Assembly (NCBI GenBank): GCA_963788285.1
Contig: CAWBGB010000006.1
Location: 1-64,000 of the forward strand
Direction of reading: 5' to 3'
Length of the DNA: 64,000 bases
DNA from: Alicyclobacillus_A sp963788285
GTDB lineage: Bacteria; Bacillota; Bacilli; Alicyclobacillales; Alicyclobacillaceae
The notes beneath the pieces were generated by a model, which saw only the letters and a list, made by a program, of their open reading frames with translations, was not told where the DNA came from and did no database searches. The number at the start of each line of letters is the position of its first letter. Position 1 is the first letter of the stretch. The translations under genes were made by a program, and so were the position numbers. Below are positions 47,578 to 54,937 of the stretch, piece after piece.

Positions 47578-49086
47578 ATGAAACGAAAGATTCTGTTCGC
47601 GACGGGTAGCGTGTTGCCGAACAACGGAAGTGGCTACTTTCCCCAAGACATCCGGCGCTTGTACAACATCCCTGCTGATTTGGACGGGGAAGGACAGACC
47701 ATCGGAATTCTAGAATACTCCAACGGCTACAACATTCAAGACGCACACAGCTTCTGGTCTTCCCATGGCATTCAGCAACCCCAGGTGGAGTTTGTGAGTG
47801 TGGATGGCACCCGGAATGACAACGGAACCAGCCCTGACGATGAAGAGGCTTCCTTAGACTTGCAGTGGGCGGGGGCCATCGCGCCGAAGGCGAAACTCGT
47901 AGTCTATGAAGCCAATGCTGGTGATACGTACCAGACCTTCGCTGATGCTGTGCTTGCAACGTTGCAGTATGTCCTTCAAGATACAAAGAATCAACCGTCC
48001 GTCCTATCTATCTCCTACGGTGACGCCGAATCGAATATTGGACAACAGGCGATGCAGGAGATTGCCAACGTGATTCAGCAACTCAGCGCCAAAGGCGTGA
48101 CAGTGTGTATTTCTTCGGGGGATCAGGGCGCGTATGGAATGCATGACACCCGTGGCCCGAGAGTCCAGCATGCGGACGCGCCAGCGAGTGCACCATACGC
48201 AGTGGCCGTTGGCGGAACATCTCTGCAACCAGACGGTACGGAGTCCGCATGGACGTACTACGGTCCGGACAACGGGGGTGCAACAGGTGGAGGATTCAGT
48301 TCCTTTTTCCCAAGACCGGATTACCAGGCGAGTCTGGGCGTCGTTTCGCGAGGCATTCCAGACGTAGCCCTGAACGCCGATCCAGTCACAGGATACCAGA
48401 TCATTTTCCAAGGACAGCCCGCGGTAGTGGGGGGAACGTCTGTATCCTGTCCCATTTTCGCCGCCATTGTCGCGCTGGCGAACCAACGGAGAGCGCAGCT
48501 TGGGCTACCCCCTGTGGCCAATCTGACGGCCAAGTTGTACAGTAACCCGAAGAGCGCTGGCTACCGGGATATCACCGTAGGCAACAATTCGTTCAACGGC
48601 GTAAAAGGCTTCGATGCGGTGCCGGGTTGGGATGCTTGTACCGGATGGGGATCGCTCGATGCTACGGCGCTCATCAATTTTTTGGCGACCGAGGACCGTG
48701 GGGAATCTGCATCCACTACACCCCAACACCAACAAGCGCCTATTGTCCACCTCACGGCGGTCATCAAAACGGTTGAACCGGACAAGGTGGAGCACGGTGT
48801 ATCCCATCACCACTTATTGATTCACCGAATCGAGGTCCTTCATAGTGAAGGCCTGGATCCCTCAAGCCTCGAACCCGAAGTGTTTTGCGCCATCCGTTAT
48901 GGGGATTCGTTGGGATTGCCAGGGCCCATTCCCGGTTTACTGGCAGGACAGCCGATTGAGCTTCAGGGCGAGTACATCGATGAGAACCACATTTACCCGT
49001 CCATTGGCAACCCGGGCGATCCGGTTCTCCACTACACCCACCATCCCGTCGGATTTGTCGTCTACCAAGACAAACGATACGAGTAA
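47578..49086 (+). CDS. Sedolisin (S53) serine-carboxyl protease lacking the usual propeptide, with C-terminal extension
   Basis: An endopeptidase of the kumamolisin type, 502 residues. The catalytic Glu/Asp pair lies in DDEEASLDLQWAG (E90, D94), the oxyanion Asp in CISSGDQGA (D182) and the nucleophile in VGGTSVSCPIFAA (S288). The calcium site region is YRDITVGNN and PGWDACTGWGS. Unlike known kumamolisins there is no signal peptide and no 170-190 residue prodomain: the mature-like start GYFPQDIRRLYNIP is only about 18 residues from the N-terminus. After residue 375 comes a Gln/Thr-rich linker and a 115-residue extension with GVSHHHLLIHRI, IELQGEYID and VLHYTHHPVGF, which resembles DUF3465 proteins. 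ATG 47578 is preferred over 47572 from its spacing to GGGAGG. Confidence 0.92.
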   Translation: MKRKILFATGSVLPNNGSGYFPQDIRRLYNIPADLDGEGQTIGILEYSNGYNIQDAHSFWSSHGIQQPQVEFVSVDGTRNDNGTSPDDEEASLDLQWAGAIAPKAKLVVYEANAGDTYQTFADAVLATLQYVLQDTKNQPSVLSISYGDAESNIGQQAMQEIANVIQQLSAKGVTVCISSGDQGAYGMHDTRGPRVQHADAPASAPYAVAVGGTSLQPDGTESAWTYYGPDNGGATGGGFSSFFPRPDYQASLGVVSRGIPDVALNADPVTGYQIIFQGQPAVVGGTSVSCPIFAAIVALANQRRAQLGLPPVANLTAKLYSNPKSAGYRDITVGNNSFNGVKGFDAVPGWDACTGWGSLDATALINFLATEDRGESASTTPQHQQAPIVHLTAVIKTVEPDKVEHGVSHHHLLIHRIEVLHSEGLDPSSLEPEVFCAIRYGDSLGLPGPIPGLLAGQPIELQGEYIDENHIYPSIGNPGDPVLHYTHHPVGFVVYQDKRYE

Positions 49087-49159
49087 CAAGCTCAATCGGT
49101 TGCCACTACCGTTTCACACGGTAGATGGTACGAGGCATTCGAAGTGAGATGTCGACGAA

Positions 49160-49189
49160 AGGGTGCCAGTGCAGACTGGTGCCCTTTTT
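49160..49189 (+). terminator. Intrinsic terminator after the sedolisin gene
   Basis: GGGTGCCAGT and ACTGGTGCCC form a perfect 10-bp stem around GCAG, extended by flanking A/T, followed by TTTTT. Confidence 0.85.
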
Positions 49190-49293
49190 GTGTGGTGTCG
49201 AGCAGATGAAAATGGCATTGCACGCAACCATCGTGGTTATTCAGTTATACTTAGTAAGTTTGACGTTATAATTCTGCTGTGGGAGGGATGTCG

Positions 49294-49612
49294 CATGCCG
49301 AAACACGAAGTGGGGCGGTTCTCCGATGCCTCGTTCTTGATATTGGCAAGTTTGGCGAGCAGACCGAAACATGGATACGCGATGATGGAGGATATTCGGG
49401 ACTTCAGTGGGACGCATTTGGAACCCGGTACGTTGTACGGCGCGATTAGTCGATTGGAACAAAGAGGTCTCATCGAAGCGTGTGATACCGAAGACCGTCG
49501 AAGACCGTATTGAATTACAGCCGCCGGAATCCAGGTGCTCAAGGAACGCGTGGAAGTGTTGGAACGCGTCGCTCATGTGGGGAAGGCAAGACTCCTGATG
49601 GTCGAGATATAG
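49294..49612 (+). pseudogene. PadR family regulator with an internal stop codon
   Basis: The frame begins MPKHEVGRFSDASFLILASL and shows the PadR winged helix (RPKHGYAMMEDIRDF, then LEPGTLYGAISRLEQRGLIE). After DRRRPY an in-frame TGA (49511-49513) occurs, where the family normally has an Arg or Lys; the same frame then continues ITAAGIQVLKERVEVLERVA to a stop at 49612. A one-base change (CGA to TGA) would explain it. The truncated product keeps the DNA-binding part but loses the dimerisation helix. ATG 49294 follows GGGAGGG. It probably controlled the next gene, which is also broken. Confidence 0.8.
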
Positions 49613-49627
49613 AGGGGGGTACGTTCA

Positions 49628-50234
49628 GTGAAGACCCTTGCGAAGTGGCTGTTGAAACTGTGGAATCATCCATGCCTATTTCACATATCCACGAGCAGGC
49701 TTGTGGAGATTCCGATTTGCTGCAGCAGCCAGGGCGGCCATTATGGTCTGTGGCTCCGTGTATACGGTGGCTCAACAGAACTTGCGAATGGCAGCCAATC
49801 ATCCACAAACGGAAATGGCAATCAGCACTGCAAACTCACTGGATCATGGACAGTCACTATGCGCCTTGTTACCAGCGCGGCAAACGGACATCGCAACGTC
49901 TAGATCCGTCTGTCATCGTGTACAACAATCAAGCGGAGTTCTGGACAGCTGGATGGACAAATTCCCGTGTTATCCTCGGGCGTATTTGAATATACCAGAC
50001 AGCATGGCGAGGACAAGTTCACTTGGCAACCTCGTCCCGGCGTGCGCATTGCGGCAGTGGTTGTGCAACATTCTGGAAAGAATCCGGGTTTCGTATTGGA
50101 TTGGTCGCTCCTTACGAGAAACGGAAGCCAGCGAGACGCTGTTGGAACTTGTGGTCGGATTATTTTGGGCCATTTCCATTGGCTTAGCTGGTGCTGTGTT
50201 CTTGTGGAAATCTGTTCGACGCAATCCTGTGTAG
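49628..50234 (+). pseudogene. Unknown membrane protein downstream of padR, several frameshifts
   Basis: GTG 49628 has a strong ribosome site (AGAGGGGGG). The first frame (MKTLAKWLLKLWNHPCLFHI) shifts into YTVAQQNLRMAANHPQTEMA, then ATSRSVCHRV and FVIVYNN-like pieces. It then gives SSGVFEYTRQHGEDKFTWQP, RIAAVVVQHSGKN and finally ETLLELVVGLFWAISIGLAG, a terminal membrane helix. The reconstructed protein has an N-terminal membrane anchor, an extracellular domain of about 140 residues and a C-terminal helix. I recognise no family. It lies 15 bases after the padR pseudogene, so the two were one operon. Confidence 0.6.
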
Positions 50235-50352
50235 CATGATATGAGTTCGTCCTGGAAGTTTACTCCAACTCTTTCCGGGTGGTAGTCCACCGGAAAAGTA
50301 CCTGTGGATGACGTGATACTTCACGCGTCATTGTTGGAAGCGATTCACTGCG

Positions 50353-50953
50353 ATGTTTGCCTCAGTCGCCGCATGTATGATTGCGTTTGCCGGGATTGCG
50401 AGCGCGCACGTCACTGTCTGGCCGCAGACGTCCACCGTTGGTGCGTGGGAAAAGTACACGATGCGTGTATCCACAGAAAAGAACGTCCCAACCGTGAAGG
50501 TTGTGTTGAAATCCCGAGTGGCATTACGTTCGAACAGTATGAGGCACTTCCCGGATGGTCGGTGACGGAACAGAAGGATTCGTCCGGAAATGTGAGTACG
50601 GTAACCTGGACAGCGACATCCGGCGGCATTGCCCTTAGCCAGTTTGCGGAGTTTTCTTTTGTCTCCCAAAACCCGAAAACACCGGAACACGCTGAGTGGA
50701 ACGCGTTCCAGTACTACATGGGCGGCTCCATCGTAGAGTGGACGGGTGACAAAAATGCAGAGACGCCACACTCCATTACGACCATCATGACAGCGTCGGC
50801 CAGATACGCCGAGCTCTGCGACGGGCACCGTTGCACCCGCTGCATCCACGAGCAACTCATTCGACGTGGCTACCTACCACGCTCTCCATCGTAGCCATTG
50901 TGCTATCGCTCGGATCTATCTTGGTCTCAGCACGCTCAAAATGGAAAAACTAA
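50353..50953 (+). pseudogene. YcnI-like (DUF1775) copper-related secreted protein, frameshifted
   Basis: Three frames must be joined. The first gives a signal peptide ending ASAHVTVWPQTSTVGAWEKY, with the conserved N-terminal His of YcnI proteins that binds copper in Bacillus subtilis, and continues to VKVVLKS. From about 50505 the next frame gives IPSGITFEQYEALPGWSVTE, TWTATSGGIALSQFAEFSF and ETPHSITTIMTA. From about 50800 a third frame gives a C-terminal anchor (LPTTLSIVAIVLSLGSILVS). At least two frameshifts abolish function. In Bacillus ycnI belongs to the ycnKJI copper-uptake operon; no ycnJ or ycnK is present here. Confidence 0.75.
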
Positions 50954-50971
50954 AGTTCCACGATAGATTGA

Positions 50972-51000
50972 AAGGGGGCAAAAGCCCCCTTCTTTCTTTT
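50972..51000 (+). terminator. Intrinsic terminator after the ycnI pseudogene
   Basis: AAGGGGGC, loop AAAA, GCCCCCTT, then TCTTTCTTTT. It may act on both convergent transcripts. Confidence 0.75.
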
Positions 51001-51049
51001 CCTAGGACGAAGTGACTCCCAAACAGATCTTTGTGTTAATACTCAGAGA

Positions 51050-51838
51050 TTACCCAATCACGTGAACCCAAGGCCGATTCGCTTGCCACGCCACGTCCAC
51101 CTCCACGTCGAACGCTTTCGAAAGCAACGCGCTGGTCAGAACATGCCCCTTCTCACCACTCGCAAGTACCTTGCCTTGTTTCAACACGAGCGCGTGGCTG
51201 AACAGGGGCAAAACTTCCTCAGGGTGATGTGTCACATACAGCAATGTCGGGCCGTGGTTCTGTTTGTACAGCGATTCGATGGTTCTCAGCAACGTTTCAC
51301 GTGCCTTGATGTCCAGTCCCGTGCAAGGCTCGTCCAGGATGAGCAGTTCGGGCTTTGCCATCCAGGCCCTGGCTATGAGGATGCGCTGCTTCTCACCTTG
51401 GGACAGGATGTGGAATGGTTGGTCGGCGAGATGAGCGCATTGAAACATCTCAAGAATCTCCAGTGCTTGTTCGTCGTCGTCCACCGATTTGTCTGTCCAG
51501 ATCCCGATGGAGGCATATTTTCCACTAATCACGACGTCCAGCGCGCGTTCCTCGGGACGAGATTGATAGACGTGCTCAGTCATGGATGAACTGACCCAAC
51601 CAATCCTCGTCCTGAGCTCCGACATGTTGACACGGCCAAACGTTTCTCCGAGCACCTCGACGGTGCCTGTGGTCGGCCATGTATAGCCGTTGACGATATT
51701 CAGTAGAGTGGTCTTGCCGGCTCCATTGCTGCCAATGATTGCCCAGTGTTGACCCGGTTCCACCGTCCAATTCAGATCATTCAATATGGTTGTATCGCCT
51801 CGCCTGCAAGAAACAGATTCCATTCGAATGACGCTCAT
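51050..51838 (-). CDS. ABC transporter ATP-binding protein (YlmA-like)
   Basis: A 262-residue stand-alone ATPase. Walker A is IIGSNGAGKTTLLNI (about 34-48), the signature LSQGEKQRILIARAW, Walker B PELLILDEPCTGLD, and the switch His is in YVTHHPEEV. It resembles Bacillus YlmA and other ModF-like single ATPases with no adjacent permease gene. ATG 51838 follows GAGAGGAGC. With no membrane partner in the window, its transported substrate or a non-transport role cannot be inferred. Confidence 0.88.
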   Translation of the reverse strand: MSVIRMESVSCRRGDTTILNDLNWTVEPGQHWAIIGSNGAGKTTLLNIVNGYTWPTTGTVEVLGETFGRVNMSELRTRIGWVSSSMTEHVYQSRPEERALDVVISGKYASIGIWTDKSVDDDEQALEILEMFQCAHLADQPFHILSQGEKQRILIARAWMAKPELLILDEPCTGLDIKARETLLRTIESLYKQNHGPTLLYVTHHPEEVLPLFSHALVLKQGKVLASGEKGHVLTSALLSKAFDVEVDVAWQANRPWVHVIG

Positions 51839-52035
51839 TGGTGTACGAAGCTCCTCTCATTTGCGTGACATATGCACACCCTGTCACGGTGACGTGCGAA
51901 CAATTCAAACATTTTTGTTTATTGTATCTCGATTTGATAGTGATAGGAAAGCTTGTCGCCTAGCCCGGACCAACATCCATCCAGTCGTATGCGAGCATGA
52001 AGGCGCGTGGATGATAGACACGCAAACGTAGGAAA

Positions 52036-52063
52036 AAGCCTGTTGGCATTCCGCCAACAGGCT
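52036..52063 (-). terminator. Intrinsic terminator after the thioesterase gene (minus strand)
   Basis: On the minus strand AGCCTGTTGGC and GCCAACAGGCT form an 11-bp stem with a four-base loop, followed by TTTTTCC. Confidence 0.85.
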
Positions 52064-52113
52064 CTTTCCGGCGTGGTTGGGGGAGCATTGAGAACATAGC
52101 AGTCGCCCGTGTA

Positions 52114-52632
52114 TTATATCTCGTCCCAGAATTTGTCGACCGTGAGGTAGGCTGCGAGCCTTTTACTTTCCTCACGGTGCCGTTTTCTTAATTCAGCACG
52201 AGTCGGCGCCGTTTCATACAGTTTCTTTTCTTCCTCGGTTTCTGGAATGACCTTCGGGACCGGCATAGGTTTCCCGTTTTCGTCGAGGGCAACGAAGGTC
52301 AGGAACGCCGTGGCAGCCACCCTGCGCTCTCCCGATTTCAAATCCTCCGCTACAACTTTAACGAAGATCTCCATCGAAGTGGTTCCTGTCCACGAGACAT
52401 AGGATGACAGACACACGGAATCGGTTTGCCGTATGGGTGAAAGAAAGTCCACCGAGTCTGTGGAAGCGGTGACGACTTCTGCGCGTGCGTGACGAGACGC
52501 GGAAATGGAGGCAACATCGTCGATATATGCCATGAGTTTGCCCCCGAACAATGTATTGTGGTCATTCAAGTCTGGGGGAAACACACGGCTGATTTTCACA
52601 CATCGGGACTCTCTACACTTCTTTGCGTCCAA
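52114..52632 (-). CDS. Acyl-CoA thioesterase, hotdog fold (YkhA-like)
   Basis: A 172-residue hydrolase of acyl-CoA, the same length as I recall for Bacillus subtilis YkhA. The hotdog-domain block FPPDLNDHNTLFGGKLMAYIDDVASI contains the conserved active-site region, and TASTDSVDFLSPI, TGTTSMEIFVKVVAEDL and AATAFLTFVALDENGKP follow as in YkhA/YciA. A basic C-terminal tail extends past the domain. TTG 52632 with GAGGTG six bases upstream gives MDAKKCRESRCVKISRVFP, which aligns with family N-termini; longer readings into the bmr promoter region are unlikely. Confidence 0.88.
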   Translation of the reverse strand: MDAKKCRESRCVKISRVFPPDLNDHNTLFGGKLMAYIDDVASISASRHARAEVVTASTDSVDFLSPIRQTDSVCLSSYVSWTGTTSMEIFVKVVAEDLKSGERRVAATAFLTFVALDENGKPMPVPKVIPETEEEKKLYETAPTRAELRKRHREESKRLAAYLTVDKFWDEI

Positions 52633-52816
52633 TGGATTCACCTCAGGTACCAATATTACCACATTCTGAAACATATTATGCACATGCCCATCTCTCTTGC
52701 AGATGGACAACAGTCCTATTATAAGCCGTTCCCAAATGGTAACCCAAACGCGACGGACGGATGGGACGAGAACATGACGTTGTTCTGTGGTTCGCAGATC
52801 CTTCACTCAAATGCAA

Positions 52817-52845
52817 TTGACAGAAGAGGAAGGGAATGTTAAAGT
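52817..52845 (+). promoter_or_regulatory. Promoter of the bmr-type leader and exporter operon
   Basis: TTGACA (52817-52822) and TAAAGT (52840-52845) are spaced by exactly 17 bp, the best sigma-A match in the window. The predicted start near 52852 leaves a leader RNA of about 255 nt before bmrC. Confidence 0.75.
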
Positions 52846-52885
52846 CTACAAAGAAAATGTAACGTTGAAAGGAGGTCTCATTCCC

Positions 52886-52996
52886 ATGATCAATGGTCTC
52901 TTCAGATTTGAGCAAGCAGCGGATTGGTGCGGACAACTACATACATGGGGATGTGACCGAGGAAGTACGTTCATAGCGGTTCAGCGCAATCAATAA
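52886..52996 (+). CDS. bmrB: 36-residue leader peptide of the bmrCD-type operon
   Basis: ATG 52886 has a near-ideal ribosome site (GAAAGGAGG) nine bases upstream and lies about 35 nt after the predicted transcript start. The peptide begins MINGLFRFEQAADWCGQLHT and ends in QRNQ. It is followed, 11 bases after its stop, by a terminator hairpin. Its codons for WGCDR contain one strand of a candidate antiterminator. In Bacillus subtilis a 54-residue BmrB leader controls bmrCD by ribosome-mediated attenuation. The sequence here is not recognisably the same, so homology is by position and mechanism only. Confidence 0.65.
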   Translation: MINGLFRFEQAADWCGQLHTWGCDRGSTFIAVQRNQ

Positions 52997-53047
52997 CACT
53001 GACTTTTACGCAGGTCACACCCGTTCGTGACCTGCGTTTTGATTTTG
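52947..53047 (+). terminator. Attenuator: antiterminator/terminator T1 before bmrC
   Basis: T1 is ACGCAGGTCAC (53008-53018) with GTGACCTGCGT (53027-53037), a perfect 11-bp stem followed by TTTGATTTTG. Its 5' arm can instead pair upstream: GGTCACA (53013-53019) with TGTGACC (52952-52958), extended across a one-base bulge by CCC (53020-53022) with GGG (52948-52950). The two structures exclude each other, and the upstream strand is inside the leader ORF, so a ribosome there decides which forms. Confidence 0.65.
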
Positions 53048-53057
53048 AGAGGCATCC

Positions 53058-53090
53058 AAGGTATGTCGCGCAGGCGGCATACCTTTTTTA
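53058..53090 (+). terminator. Second terminator T2, directly before bmrC
   Basis: AAGGTATGTCGC and GCGGCATACCTT pair over 12 positions (one G-U) around GCAG and run into TTTTTA. T2 ends only 18 bases before the bmrC start codon and close to its ribosome site, so it must be bypassed for expression. Confidence 0.75.
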
Positions 53091-53107
53091 TGTGGAGGGT
53101 TGCACTC

Positions 53108-54937
53108 ATGTTTAGTGTGTTGAAAAAACTAGGTTGGTTTTTCCGTCAGCACAAGAGGCGGTATGCAATTGCGCTTGGCATTCTCCTTATCCTGAACTTT
53201 GTCGAAGTCGTTCCCCCGATGCTCGTGGGCAACGCGATTGACCAGATGAACCAGGGAACGATGAACCTCACCCATTTACTCGGGATTGTGGGCATGTACG
53301 TGGCGCTCATTGTGGTGTCGTACATTCTGGGATATACCTGGATGTACCAGCTGTTCGGCGGGGGCTACATTTTGCAGCGCACGCTTCGCTCCCGATTGAT
53401 GCGCCACTTTTTAAGGATGACACCGACGTTCTTCGAAAAGAACCGCACAGGGGATCTCATCGCGCGGGCGACCAATGACCTGACCGCGGTGTCACAGACC
53501 GCGGGGTTTGGCATGTTGACCTTGGTCGACTCCACCACGTTCTCGGCCACCATCTTGGTAACCATGGGGACGCTCATCAGTTGGAAATTAACACTTTTGT
53601 CGCTTTTGCCGTTGCCCGTCATCGCCTGGGCTGTGACCAAGTATGGCAAGGTGGTACACCGCCGATTTATGCTTGCGCAGGACGCGTTCGGAGACATGAA
53701 TGACAAGGTACTCGAGACCATTGCAGGGATCCGCGTGGTCCGAGCCTACGTGCAAGAGCGGGCGGAGGAACAGCGCTTCGCGGAAACGACGGAAGAAGTG
53801 TATCAGAAAAACGTCTCGGTCGCCCGCATTGACGCGCTGTTTGAACCCACCATCAAACTGCTCGTCGGCATCAGTTACCTCATTGGTCTCGGATATGGGG
53901 CGTACATGGTGTTTCGCAGCCAAATCACCCTTGGTGAACTCACGTCGTTCAACGTCTATCTATGGATGCTCATCTGGCCAATGCTAGCGATAGGAGAGCT
54001 TATTAACATCATGCAGCGCGGCAACGCGTCGCTCGACAGAGTGAACGAGACGCTCGCCTATTCACCAGATGTGCAGGATGCGAAGGACGCCACGCCTGTG
54101 TCGATCCCAGAGGTGATTGAATTTGAGCATGTGACGTTTCGGTATCCGCTATCTGCACAAGACAACTTACGTGATATCACGTTGACCATCCGGCGTGGCG
54201 ACACGATAGGCATTGTGGGGCGCACGGGGAGTGGCAAGACCACGCTGATTCGGCAACTCCTGCGTGAATATCCAACTGGCCGCGGAACCATACGCATCAA
54301 TGGCGTGCCCATTGAGAAAATTCCGCTTTCCCAGTTGCACGGGTGGCTGGGGTACGTACCGCAGGAATCGATGCTGTTTTCACGCACCATCGAAGAGAAT
54401 GTGCGCTTCGGCGCGCCGCAGGCCTCGGACGAAGCGGTTGCACGAGCACTGGAAATGGCCAGCTTTAACAAGGACATTGCCGCTTTGCCAAACGGGCTGC
54501 AGACCCTCGTCGGGGAAAAAGGGGTTTCGTTATCCGGCGGACAGAAGCAGCGTATTGCGTTGGCGCGTGCACTCATTACGGACCCGGAGATCCTCATCCT
54601 TGACGATGCGATGTCGGCGGTCGACGCGTGCACAGAAGCACACATTGTCGAACAGATTCGCCGTCAGCGCTCCGGGCGCACCACGTTGATTGCCACGCAC
54701 CGACTTTCTGCGGTGGAACATGCCGACTGGATTGTGGTGCTGGATGAAGGACGTATTGCGGAGCAGGGGACCCACGAAGACTTGTTGCGGTTGGGCGGTT
54801 GGTATCTCGGGCAGTATCTGCGGCAACAAACGGAACAAGACTCGAATGGATTGACAGATGAGGAGATCCAAAGCGGGGCAGACGTCAATGCGTGTGAGGT
54901 ACAGTTCGAGGCATCGGAAAGTGGGGTGAGATCATGA
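53108..54937 (+). CDS. bmrC: Multidrug ABC exporter half, BmrC-like
   Basis: A 609-residue half-transporter: six membrane helices (about 1-310) and a C-terminal ATPase. Walker A is GIVGRTGSGKTTLIRQL (about 371), the signature LSGGQKQRIALARAL (about 474) and Walker B LILDDAMSAVD (about 498). The residue after the Walker B Asp is Asp and not the catalytic Glu. A degenerate site of this kind is characteristic of BmrC in the BmrC/BmrD heterodimer. ATG 53108 has GGAGGG eight bases upstream; earlier in-frame starts would read through terminator T2. Its stop overlaps the bmrD start by four bases. Confidence 0.9.
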   Translation: MFSVLKKLGWFFRQHKRRYAIALGILLILNFVEVVPPMLVGNAIDQMNQGTMNLTHLLGIVGMYVALIVVSYILGYTWMYQLFGGGYILQRTLRSRLMRHFLRMTPTFFEKNRTGDLIARATNDLTAVSQTAGFGMLTLVDSTTFSATILVTMGTLISWKLTLLSLLPLPVIAWAVTKYGKVVHRRFMLAQDAFGDMNDKVLETIAGIRVVRAYVQERAEEQRFAETTEEVYQKNVSVARIDALFEPTIKLLVGISYLIGLGYGAYMVFRSQITLGELTSFNVYLWMLIWPMLAIGELINIMQRGNASLDRVNETLAYSPDVQDAKDATPVSIPEVIEFEHVTFRYPLSAQDNLRDITLTIRRGDTIGIVGRTGSGKTTLIRQLLREYPTGRGTIRINGVPIEKIPLSQLHGWLGYVPQESMLFSRTIEENVRFGAPQASDEAVARALEMASFNKDIAALPNGLQTLVGEKGVSLSGGQKQRIALARALITDPEILILDDAMSAVDACTEAHIVEQIRRQRSGRTTLIATHRLSAVEHADWIVVLDEGRIAEQGTHEDLLRLGGWYLGQYLRQQTEQDSNGLTDEEIQSGADVNACEVQFEASESGVRS

